From the NCBI GenBank assembly GCA_027919835.1, contig JANVFP010000003.1, positions 1 to 64,000 on the forward strand: 64,000 nucleotides of DNA. The letters are read 5' to 3'. This document shows, piece after piece, positions 45,580 through 56,574 of the stretch. The notes below the pieces were generated by a model. The model ran no database searches. It saw nothing but the letters and a program-made list of their open reading frames with translations, and was not told the origin of the DNA. Both the position numbers and the translations under genes were made by a program. The stretch is from Lentinula raphanica. Taxonomy: Eukaryota; Basidiomycota; Agaricomycetes; Agaricales; Omphalotaceae. Position 1 is the stretch's first letter. Each line of letters opens with the position of its first letter.

Positions 45580-46412
45580 ATGAACGGAAAAGCGGGAGGA
45601 CGACATACCCAAATCGGACAGTTGATGATACCAAAATAACATCGAAGTTGTATGCATAGTAAAAGTTAAATCATATACCATCTGCATCGAGTTGCGGGCC
45701 CGGCCTTGATCTTTTGCCGATTTTCCTTACGGGCAGACCGTACAGGCAGTCACCGATCATCCACTGTACAGACGGCTAGCCAGCTGTAGCAATCTCATCT
45801 TGAGGTATTTGCATCTGATCCGACAGCAGTTCGATGTTTAGAAGTCACCCATTTTACTGTATCTATGAGCTTGGTGTATCATTTGAACAGGGCTGCTCTT
45901 TTGTTTGGCGCACAATCCATTATCCGATTATCCACTGAGCCTTGAACAGGGCTGCTCAGTTCTCAAAGTTTGGCTCTTGCTCTTATAAATATGACTCGAT
46001 TTGCTGGATTCTCGCACCTACTTTCCCCCATTGAACGTCGGACACTTGGTACGTTTTGCAACACAGAACTTCTTGAACCCCCCTTGCTGACCTCTCAGTG
46101 CTACGACAGCTTTCGTCTTTCAAGACTTTTGATTCAGTAGATCGGATTTGCTGGCAAACCACCGCTACTGTTTTCTGCATTCCAACTTCGTAGTATGTGC
46201 TTCAATCATATTCACAGCGCTTCTGGGCCTCTCTTGCTGACCCATTGCTACAAAAGCTTTTTCAATTCACAATTTCTTGATTTGCTGGCAAATCACCACC
46301 GATTCCTGTGCTCAACGTCCGGTATGTCCTGTACATATACACGGTCACTGAGGATTTGATCGAGTCTTGTTTGCTTATTACAGACTCATTTAGAACCTCT
46401 GATTGTACTGCA
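45580..46412. promoter_or_regulatory. Upstream region of the next secreted-protein gene, with tandem repeats
   Basis: GATTTGCTGG occurs at 45998, 46145 and 46279 (spacing 147 and 134), each time followed by diverged similar sequence. CTTGCTGACC also occurs twice, near 46083 and 46232. A second short repeat, TGAACAGGGCTGCTC, is present at 45884 and 45943. A TATA-like TTATAAATA occurs at about 45983. This looks like a duplicated promoter or the remains of tandem gene copies. Confidence 0.65.
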
Positions 46413-47140
46413 ATGAACTCGAACTCACGTCGCTTGTTTATTATCATTTGCCTGGGCTGGATCGCGCTGATGCAGGCTCTTGCATCACCTTTGCCACCTG
46501 CTGACAACCCTGCTGAACATCACGGGCAAGCTCCAGATCAGCCCGACAGCACAGGTAAATCTCCGCTCCTATCATGCCCGGTTTGTTCATTGGCTTATAG
46601 TTCGTCTATGAACATGAATTAGGCGTTCAACAAGACTATGTGGTGGATGTTATCCTTGTGATCATGGGCGAACGAAAGCGATACGAACATTGGATGCTGG
46701 CTCTCGGACCCATCTATGTTCATGCCTTGGTCAGTGAGTATGTCGACAACAATCATATGTCGGTACAGAAGGGAGTTTGGAAGCCTTCGGAGTTCTATGT
46801 GGCCCCCAGAGAAATTCACCTCGGCAAAGGCAGGTTCAAGAACAAGGTTGAACTTTGGAACGTTGTTGACGACATGTTACAAACACCGCGCACTCTGAAT
46901 TTGGCCGTCCCTAGTTCTCCGAGACTTCGGCTCGAGGAAAGTCGTACCATACTACAGCTCCCGAAGCCTGTGATGGAGAAAGGAGGAAACTGTATGGACT
47001 TTCTTAAGCTTGCGACAGAGTATTTGGATAGTCAGGGCCACTTTGTCACAGGAGAAGTCAAGCAGAATTTTCAGAAGGAGTTTCACAATAGGTATCGTGC
47101 CGTTGCAAAAGAGACTCTGGGTCTGGATTTGCAGCCTTAA
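46413..47140 (+). CDS. Predicted secreted protein, family not recognised
   Basis: Exon 1 (46413-46553) starts MNSNSRRLF and continues with the hydrophobic IIICLGWIALMQALASPLPP, a signal-peptide pattern. A GT-AG intron joins it to a long exon beginning GVQQDYVVDVILVIMGERKR and continuing YEHWMLALGPIYVHALVSEY. It ends FQKEFHNRYRAVAKETLGLD at TAA 47138-47140. The mature part of about 190 residues has few cysteines and shows no known motif. Its hydrophobic VVDVILVIMG stretch resembles a central beta strand rather than a second membrane anchor. It lies downstream of a tandem-repeat promoter. A small secreted effector or lectin-like role is only a guess. Confidence 0.65.
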
Positions 47141-47410
47141 TTTTTGAACTTGAGTATACATGGAACAATTGTATACCGTAGTATCTGCCTATCTGTACTG
47201 CTGTTGTCTGTCAAAAGAAGATAGTAATCAAGAGAGAGTACTAAATGCACTGAGGACTTACTATATCGAAGAAATAAAGCTTTCGGACTGTACAATGAAT
47301 ACTCTGCATCCAATCCGCATCTCAGAAGGAGGAGGAAGAAAGAAAGATCAGGAAAGATCAAGTTGAGAAAATGAATAATCCCACGGTAACATTTTCTTCC
47401 GCCCACGTAC

Positions 47411-49321
47411 ATGAACGGCGTCGAGCTCCGCGCTTTCCAAGATGGGACACAACAACAACAATCGCCTGCTCTAGGTTCTGGCCTCAAATCTTCGTTCATA
47501 AATGATACTCGAGACGAAGAAGATATCTACTCGGAAAACGGTGACGATGAAGAGGCGCTTCTGAGCGCATCGAACTCATATGACCATCCGAGAGATGAGA
47601 GGTCTTTTGTCAAGCCCGGACGGTGGCTACAGGTCAAGGATATCGTTACTGAGGTAGCTATGCTCGCGCTCTTTCTTCCCTTCCGATGCTCAATTCGCGC
47701 TGCATAGGCTGCCCCGACACTTCTGTTCACAACCATAGGTCTTCTATTCACTGGTGAACTATTGGACCATGTTTCGGTGAGTCTAGAAAAACCCAGTAGC
47801 TCTTTCCGATCACTCACGACGGCACAAAAGCGATGGAGAGCAATGCGAGAAGTCGATCAGCTCATCATGATCATCCCAGTCGTCCTCAACCTCAAAGGCA
47901 ACCTCGAAATGAATCTTTCCGCCCGACTGGGAACTGCAGCCAACGTTGGAGAACTGGACGAGCCTCATATAAGACGGAGAATCATTATTGGAAACTTGAC
48001 GCTGCTCCAAGTCCAAGCTACGGTGGTTTCCTTCGTGGCAGCTTGTGTGTCCTTCATCCTTGGTTTCATCATTCCACGAGCAGAGATTCCGGCTACACCT
48101 CCGGCGGAGTCAACACCGGATACGCACCAGCTGCTTCGTCTTCTCAGACGCAGACCCCGGCCCACTCTACCACCTGTTGACACGTCCCGCAAGTTTGGGA
48201 TCCACTCGTACGTCTCCCTGCAGTATGGTAAACTTGGAGGATTGATCTCGTTGGGCTTAGGTTTTTCATGGTTGTGTCTACTGCAATGAGCGCTGCGTGT
48301 CTTTCGAGTCTGATCCTAGGATCATTCATGTGCACACTCATCGTCTTATGTAGACGATATGGTCGCGATCCAGGTACGTCTCTTACCAAATCATCATGTG
48401 TTCGCGCTCAAATCCTTCGTGCAGATAATATCGCTCCTCCAATAGCTTCCTGTCTAGGAGACTTAGTCACCTTACTTCTCATCGGAATCATCTCTACTCT
48501 ACTCATCCCTTTCTTGAACGGCTTCCTCCCAATCCTCGTCGTCGTTGCTGTCCTCGTGTCCTTTTTCTTCTGTCTGGCGGCAACATATCGGAATACGTAC
48601 GTGAAAGACCTCATTAAACAAGGTTGGGTGCCACTCTTCGGTGCTATGATCATCAGTTCCACGACTGGAATTGTCCTTGACCTGTTCGTCAGTCGTTATG
48701 AAGGATTCGCCTTGTTGGCCGTTGTAATAAGCGGTAAGTAGAGCCCATGTAATTCTAATACGATCTATGTGGACATCTCAACGGCTTTCCTTTCCAGGCT
48801 TACCAGGAAGCGTTGGCTCCATCTTCATATCCCGATTATCAACTGCGTTACATACCGTAGCGCTCTCCGCTGCACCCAGTGGGACTCTACGACCATCCAG
48901 GCACTCTTCGGAACCCAGCTCCAATCTCGTCATGGTCATCTTGATCCTCATCACCATTCCAGTTGAAATCATATTCCTCTCCGTCCTTCATGGTCTCGGA
49001 TGGCTTCACCCTCCGTTCCTCTTTATAGCCTTCTCGGTCGTCTTCTTCTGCTGTGCGGTAGGTGTTGCATTTAGGATTTTTGATGCTCATGCTCATCCGG
49101 ATTGACATCTCTTTTAGGTCACTGCCTCATTGTTCATAGCTCGGCTGTTAACCCATTTCCTCTGGGCGAGAAATCTTGATCCAGATACATATGCTCTGCC
49201 GATACATTCTGCACTCATGGACCTCATAGGACAGCTATTACTCGTTCTTTGTTTCGAGATTGTCACATTGTTAGGCGCCGTTCCTCATGCAAAAGCTCCC
49301 TCAGAAGCTAGTAGTCTTTAG
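47411..49321 (+). CDS. SLC41/MgtE-type divalent cation transporter
   Basis: An integral membrane protein of the MgtE/SLC41 superfamily, which moves Mg2+ and related cations. The N-terminal cytosolic region of about 70 residues is acidic (DDEEALLSAS). The first MgtE domain contains LLFTGELLDHVS and the hallmark PVVLNLKGNLEMNLSARLG, followed by IIIGNLTLLQVQATVVSFVA. The second half repeats it: after CRRYGRDP comes DNIAPPIASCLGDLVTLLL, with further helices LVSFFFCLAATY, FGAMIISSTTGIVLDL and GLPGSVGSIFISRLSTALH. It ends with WARNLDPDTYALPIHSALMD, a duplicate of the DxxxxP..(T/S)..GDL motif. The stop is at 49319-49321. Intron-rich, about eight exons. The duplicated-domain layout matches eukaryotic SLC41, but the membrane (plasma, vacuolar or mitochondrial) cannot be told. 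Confidence 0.82.
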
Positions 49322-49579
49322 CTGCTGCTTCTGATCTTGATGCATTCTGATAGATAGCATGTATTATTCTCTTAACTTATTCGCTCTGCTTTATTTACAT
49401 ACATCCCCCCCTTCAGCACTCAGCCCTCCTTCAAGATACTCAATTGTATATTAACACTATCTATACACTATTGTAAGCAGTCTGGACAGTGGAGAACTGG
49501 ACAGCATCGCAAAACGTAGCAAGGACAATCAGGGAAAACCGTATGTATTCATGACTGTAAACATGAGACGACAGTCTCT

Positions 49580-52156
49580 TCACAACACATATCTGAAATC
49601 CCGATTCTGGACGTCAGTCAAATCCAGGAATTCCTGTTTTACAAGAAGTCAGTCAAATCAAGTTCTGGAGGTCGCCAGTGAAAGTCGCACCTTTTCCACT
49701 TTGACCTTTTCTAGAGCACCGTCCTTCATGAGCTCAATGTAGACATCGTCATACGTAGTATCCAATGGTTCGGCATCCCGACGTTTGTTCTCGAGCGCGA
49801 GATGTGCCTGCGGACAATTCAGTGTCCATACACTCGGACCAATGACGAGATACGCACTCGTATGATCATTAGGAGGATGATAGAAACAACATAGCAGACA
49901 CCGATGACTATCCACGGAACATGGTTTCTGGAGAAGCATCAGTCACGGCTGCTGTATAGATATGAAACAACAGTATCTCTCATACCGGGGCTTGTATTTC
50001 TCTTGCCACATGAAAGGTCCAACGGCATTACCAATGCAATATCCACAAAGCATAATCGCATTCATCGTGACCTTCTTGGTGTGTCCTGCGGTTGTCGCCG
50101 AAACCCACGCCAGAGACATAACTAGGTTTCAAATGAGCACCGAACAATCAGCCAAGTTTGTGTTTTTTTCTCCGTGAAGGAGCCTTACCAAACGCTGTTA
50201 TCTGAATCGTACCCAACCACACCGCGAACAGCAACCCAACCTGATCAGACCACGGCAGAAGGTTGACCAGGAAGACCCCAAGGAGAGAAGGGAGGAAATA
50301 TATCGAGCCCACGTACGCACGGCTATTCGGTATTCGTGCAGAAATTTCGACGCCCGACCAGATAGTCGCGATCTCCACTACACCGCTAACGCATCCGAGG
50401 AGAGTAGTCTGTAAAGTCGTGAAACCGAATGAGCTGATGATGATCGTGCCCTGGTTGGTGAGTGAGTTGGGGATGTTGTCGACTATGGAGAAGATGAAGA
50501 AGAGCCAGGTTTTCGGTTCAAGGAATGCTTCAATCATCTGCTCTTTCTTGAAATGTTTATTCTCGACACCAGTTTGATTTGACTAAGGAGTTTCGTGAGA
50601 TATGGGATTAGGGGATGCTTGGATTTGCCTACTTTGATACGTTGGACGGCAAGCGCACGCTCTTTCGGGGTCAAGAACCTGGAGCAATTGAGTGAGTATC
50701 TTGTTTTAATTTGGAATGCGGCTTGTGTCGTACCATGCATTCGTCGGAGAATCAGGGAAGAAGAACCTAGAAGATGATTTAAATCGGCTTGTATACAGAT
50801 AATATTATCGATACTCACCAAAAACAGACAGCAAGCACGAATGTAAGCAGCCCGGTAATGAGCATTAGCCTGACAGACTCAGATATCAGAACACTCTTGT
50901 CATGAGCGGGAGAGAAACCCATCAAATCTACCATTGCCATGGTTCGAGCTTGCTTTTCGTGATATGCAAAGAGCCGTATGCCACGAAGGCGAGTATGATC
51001 TGGGCTGAAAATAGGTCAAACGTTAACTGAGGCATCCAAAATAAGGAAGGACCGCGGCCTACTTACCCGTGCCGTTCATGAGGACTGTCATCATTATCGA
51101 ATAATCAGACCGTCATTATCCAAATGGGATTTGGGGCGTCCACTTACACCAGTAGCCTACTCGAAGGGTTTGCTCCTTCCGAGTGTAGAACATTGAGCTG
51201 ACAATCATGAAGCCAGCAGTGATAGAACCTTCACATATGCCGAGGATAAATCGGACGGCGAAGAGACCACCGAAACTTTTACAAGCTGCGTGACTGCAAA
51301 GAGCCACCGACCTGGACCATGTTCTGAGCTCACGATTGACGATCACTCTTTCAAACGTGCTCACCACACGAAGATGTTGATACTGAGGCATGGAAATGAG
51401 GACAAGGTTGGATTCAGTTGAGGAAAGACGCGTACCTCATCCATTTCCCAACAGGAAAACGCTGCAAAGCGAGATTTTGAGGATATTCGAACACTAGGTA
51501 ACTGAGGTAGAAGATGGTGCCAAGCCTGAACACAATATGATATGATTGAGCTCCCTGCTCAGTACGTGAATTTCCGCCAAGATATACACACCAGTTATAT
51601 CTATGAAGAACAATTGGTCAAAGGGTCTTGGCAGGATAGGCGAATTACTACTCACTGGTCGGTGGTAAGATGGGCTTCTTGGCTAGATACGAAACCTTGA
51701 GCTGCAGATTTCAAGTTTTGGCTCTCGAAACATACTTCATTCCCAGAATAGCAGCATAAGCAAGAGTAGTCTTGTCCATAAATTGAACCCTTGGTGGAGA
51801 CATGTTGAATTCGGAACGTTCCAAGGTAATATGTGGTGCTTACAGGTAAAGAACTATAGCCAAAGATGTTAGATGCTGATATTTCAAGTGTCAGAAGAGT
51901 TTGAAGACGCACGACACATCATTGGCAGGATATTTCTGTCTATCTTCCGTCTGCGAGTGTATATGAGCTTTGTATGTTCAAATGCTGCCAATCCTTCAAG
52001 GATTTACCGAATCCGAATGGCCTCAGCATGATCGATACTTCCTTCACTGCCAATTGCGAACTGGGCACCTGTATCGACCGCAGAGGCTGATAGCTCTACA
52101 TGCCTGTCGAAGTCGGCATCTGGGTCTCGCTTCTCGTTGTAAGCCGGTGGGTCCAT
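49580..52156 (-). CDS. DAL5-type (ACS family) MFS transporter, copy A
   Basis: A proton-coupled anion symporter of the Dal5/allantoate-permease group of the major facilitator superfamily. Substrates of this group are organic anions, and this one's is unknown. The ATG at 52156 gives MDPPAYNEKRDPDADFDRHV; the next exon starts KIDRNILPMMC. Further segments include QFMDKTTLAYAAILGMK (helix 1-2 motif), LRTWSRSVALCSHAACKSF, EGSITAGFMIVSSMFYTRK, and FLEPKTWLFFIFSIVDNIPN with SLTNQGTIIISSFGFTTLQT. Then come RIPNSRAYVGSIYFLPSLLG and the tail RRDAEPLDTTYDDVYIELMK. The last intron joins VEK to EFLDLTDVQNRDFRYVL and the TGA at 49580-49582. This is a full-length 12-helix protein of about 500 residues with many introns. 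It is a tandem paralogue of the next gene, same strand. Confidence 0.82.
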
Positions 52157-53003
52157 CCTGTCGTAGCGTGCAGAAGGGCAGAAAGGGAAGGGAGCCTTCT
52201 TCGCAGGCTCATGATTGACCCCCCTTCACTTTTATGTACTGAATGAGTGATTGAATAGCAGGCGATCTGTTTTCTCAGCGTTTGTTAAGTAAGTAACTCT
52301 GTTCATTCGGAAGGGTTGATTTCCGAACTGTATCCGACAATTCGGTGCCTTGAAACGGCTTGAAACTTGCAAGAAAAATTTCGCTGTCTGTTGGACTCCA
52401 ACTCCGTCCGTGTCGTCTTTCTCCGCTCCAAGCAATGTGATGAGTCTCTTCACCATTGGATGAGAGGCAAGCTGTACAACACACCCAATTTCCGATTCCG
52501 AAACTCATGAAGATTCTCCAACCATATCCACAGCAGCAATCAAACATACACCGCAATCGCGAGAAGTTATAGAACATTCTAGTGTCTCTTGCCCCAATTG
52601 CAGAGCACCTTGTGTATAGAACCGGTGTTCTCGGTGGTTTGGTGGTTCATATGTTGGTTAGATACTTGATCATCGTGTAAGTTCGAAGCACAGAACCAGG
52701 AAAAACATTTGCGGGACCACATGTTGGGAAAAGATGAAGATGATAGAAATTCAAGTGGTAGTTCTGGTGAGAGTCGGGACCCACAACTCTTGGCCACCGT
52801 TCTCCGTCGGATGCACATGATCATCGATCACCTTCAAAGCGTTCTGCCAACGTGTTTTTGCACAACCTATCGCGTCGCGTACATCCTTGGGCCCTCCACC
52901 GCAGAGAAGCACCTTCTGATAAGAATAGCAACGGCGTTCATTCTGGTTCATTTGACACCCTCAATATCACTTCTGGAATCTGCATTGAATACAGCAAATC
53001 ATG
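52157..53003. other. Spacer between the tandem transporters
   Basis: 847 bp with no gene recognised. It should contain the promoter of copy A and the terminator of copy B. Confidence 0.45.
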
Positions 53004-55458
53004 TTACAGTACATATCGAAAATCTCTATTCTGCTTATCTGTCAAGTCCAAGAATTCCTAGGGAAGGCGTTTATCAGAAGATGGAAACGGAAACGGTTTC
53101 GCTGTTCAAGGCAAAAGAGTCTGCCAACACTGTACCTTTTCGACTTTGATTTCGTCTATGGTCCCATCCTCATTCACGCGTTCAATGTATACATCATCGT
53201 ATCTGTCGTCATGAGGTTCAAGGTCCCGCGATTGATTCTGACGATGCAAATGGAACTTGGAGAATAGAACATTTCAGCCATAGCATCACTGATCACAACG
53301 GACAGAGAAGTACTGACCCGAATGGCTAAAAGTAACAACATACAGACGCCATAGCATATTCCAATAATGGTCCAAGGAACATGGTTCCTACTCGCTCAAA
53401 TTAGCTTCTGATGTCAGTGAGAGAACCGGCACGACTGAAGTACAGACCGAGGTTTATATTTTGCTTGCCACATAAACGGAGCAGCGGCATTACCAATGCA
53501 ATACGCACAAAGCATTATAGCGTTAGTGGTAATCCTTTTCGTATGTCCTGCAGTGACACTTGATAGCCACGAGAGAGACAGGACTAAGATGTGACCACAT
53601 CGGACGTTAGTCTTCCCGCAGACCCCCAATCTAACGAAACTTACCAAAGCCGGTAGTACCAACACCTAGGAGGTGGCAGGTCAATGTGATATCAGTACCG
53701 GATCGGCGCTACCACTACCCACCTGTCAACCACTGCCCAAAGAGCAAACCCACTTTGTCCGACCACGGCAGTGTGTTGATGATAATGACACCGACAAGAT
53801 TTGGAATGAAGTAGACAGTGCCGACGTAGGCGCGACTGTTGGGGAATCGAGCAGCGATGTTCACTCCAGTCCATATCGTGACAATCTCGACGAATCCATC
53901 AACACAGCCTAGGAGAGTTGTTTGGAGGTTCGTGAAACCGAAAGATGAAACGATTAGCGCGCGTTGGTTGGTGAGAGAGTTGGGCACATTGTCCAGAGCT
54001 GAGAATAGAGCGAACATCCATGTCTTTGGGTCCAACAGGGCTTCGATCATCCTACCCAAGTGTTTGGATGAGTAAAACATTCATGCTCCCTTTCACACCG
54101 AGGATCTGAACACATACTGTTCCTTCTTGTAATGTTTATTCTCTACACCAGTCTGGTTCTCCTTGATACGCATAACTGCCAACGCTCGTTCTTCAGGCGT
54201 CAAAAACCATGCATTGGTGGGACTGTCAGGGAAGAATAAACTATAAGGAGAACAGTTTCAGTGAAGTGCTGTCTGGCAAAGATCGTGATGCACAGACAAG
54301 AAGCAGATCGCAGTGACGAAGGTGATTGCTCCAGTGATGATCATAAGCCTGCAATGTAAGAGATAGACGCGAGGGTGATGAATAAAAATACTCAGTGTGA
54401 TCAAATTACCATACCATTGCCATGGCTCAAAGTTCGACGTATGGATGTGCAAGGAACCGAAACTGATGAATCCAGAGATTATCTGAGCTAGATCAATCGT
54501 CAAGGGGTAATGATTAACGATGCAAGATTTGATGAGACGTACCTGTCCCATTCATCAGAACTGACGATAATGATCAGAATAGTCTTCAGTGAGAAGCATT
54601 GTTGAATGGAACATACACCAATACCCAACTCTCAAGGTCTGTTCATTTCTTGTATAAAACATGGAACTGACGATCATGAACCCAGCGGTGATAGAGCCTT
54701 CGCACATTCCCAAGATGAGACGGACGATGAACAGTCCCGCAAAATTTGTGCAAGCCGCATGACAGCACAAAGCAATAGACCAAACGAATATGTTCACACT
54801 GTGTCAAGTACGACGTGAGATAGGATGGTTGAAACAGGATTCACTGATTATGTACGAACCTCATCCATTTTCCAACAGGGAACTTTTGCAGCGCCAAGTT
54901 TTGAGGGTATTCAAAAACGAGGTAGCTGAGATAGAATATGGTACCGAGCCTATATTCAAGGATGGCGTTTGGTCAAATGTCCTTATCATGGATCTCCCAA
55001 GCTTTCGTACCAATTGTACCTGTAAAATGGACGTGAGTCTTTGCTGTACAGAATGGGGAAAACGCGCACTGATTAGTCGTCAGATGAGTGGCAGTCGTAA
55101 TACCCAAGATCGCTGAACTTCCCAGCGTTGTCTTGTCCATGAACTGTACCCTGAATCACGATTTGAACTTTCAACAGCATTGTGGACATCATTCTGATAA
55201 TCATTCCGCACCAGTAGAGCACACACATCAGCGGCAAAATATGTCGGTCAATCTTCTTTCTGTATAGAAGAGATTGAGTTACATTCGTCGTTAAACAGGA
55301 TAATGCTAAACTCACCGAATCCTGATTGCCTCCACAGGATCAATCTCGCCAGCGTCACCAACAAGCGCAGCGGCTGTATCGACCTCCTTTGAAGATACCT
55401 CCACATGGTGCACGTCTTCCGGTCTCGAAGACTTTTCGTCGTACTCTGAAGAACCCAT
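53004..55458 (-). CDS. DAL5-type (ACS family) MFS transporter, copy B
   Basis: Paralogue of copy A. The ATG at 55458 gives MGSSEYDEKSSRPEDVHHVE and an acidic N-terminal tail. The next exon begins KKIDRHILPLMCVLYW. Recognisable segments are FVWSIALCCHAACTNFAGLF, EGSITAGFMIVSSMFYTRNE, LLDPKTWMFALFSALDNVPN with SLTNQRALIVSSFGFTNLQT, RFPNSRAYVGTVYFIPNLVG and ITTNAIMLCAYCIGNAAAPF. The last exon ends EFLDLTDKQNRDFRYVL at 53004-53006. Introns and block order match copy A, so the pair arose by tandem duplication. Divergence, for example in the N-terminal tails, suggests the duplication is not recent. Both copies look intact. Confidence 0.82.
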
Positions 55459-56574
55459 AACGATAGCGAAAATGGAGAGTGGGGCGATAAAGCTCTGATG
55501 GATGCGGCAATGGCGTGCCTCTTATATATCAGGTAATACCCCCAGCTTCGCCATTCTACGCCATGGCGCATGCACATACAAAGGTGGGAAACCTGATTGG
55601 GGCCAAGCGATAAGAGAGAATAGAGGACGTCCACATGATGAGATAGGATAGCCTTACCGTGAATTTCGTCTTGCGATAAGTGCCCCACTCGTGGTACGGA
55701 GCTTCCCTAATCCCTACCTCCTAATCCCTACAAGGCTCTCATATCAACCACCAATGCGAAGCTTAGCTCTCAACGCATCTTGATGATTTTTTGACCCAGG
55801 TTGTGAAAGGTTGTGAAGTCTGGAAGTTGACGTGACGTACTGGCAGTGGTCGAGTATAGAAGTTCGGGAGAGACGTAAGAACGCTCTGCGTAAGTGGCAA
55901 GTGCCCTCGGTGGGTGGGCCGATAACACTCCATCAGATTGAGAATCATTCGTCGATTTGGGCTATTATGCGTTTTGGGATTGTTGACCGGTATCCGAGAT
56001 TCCAACTTTGGTGTGAGGATACTGGGCATTCGAAGCGTCGTGCAGAAGGTCCTTTAGTCCCATGAGTCCTCGTTCACGCGTTCGATGTAAGTAGACTTGA
56101 TGATAGTATGAACTCAAGGCGCTAAGTTTGAAGTTACCACGATACATAGAGCGCTTGTTGAAAAGGCGATAACTACCAAGTACAGTGACTGTGTTGACAA
56201 CACGACGCTTGAGCTTGAGAGGTTATGCGGTTTTTACTGCTAGCCAGGATCATGCTACATGAGCAGCATGAATCGAGGGACTCAATACACTATCATTGAA
56301 CTACCATGAAACCCATGTGATGAATAAAATACAAGATGCATGGACTGTACAGATATAGGTATATGATACTGTTAGTGTAAAGGTCGTAACTGTTCCACAG
56401 GACATGAGTAGTCAATATTTCCATAAAAAACATAACACAAGAGAGCGGTAAGAAAAAGGAAGAGAAGATAAGTAAGTAGGAGAAAGTACTATCCGTACCG
56501 TGACGTTCGGGGGAACAAAAGAAAAATCCTCACTACGACTTACAAGTCTAGGGTAACCTACACATCATATCATA
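55459..56574. other. Intergenic region with a possible transporter relic
   Basis: No intact gene was found. At about 56057-56092 on the plus strand, GTCCCATGAG is followed by TCCTCGTTCACGCGTTCGAT. This resembles the antisense of the copy B 3' coding region (about 53159-53195, GTCCCATCCTCATTCACGCG), with a small insertion. This may be the remnant of a third transporter copy. The rest is unassigned. Confidence 0.35.
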
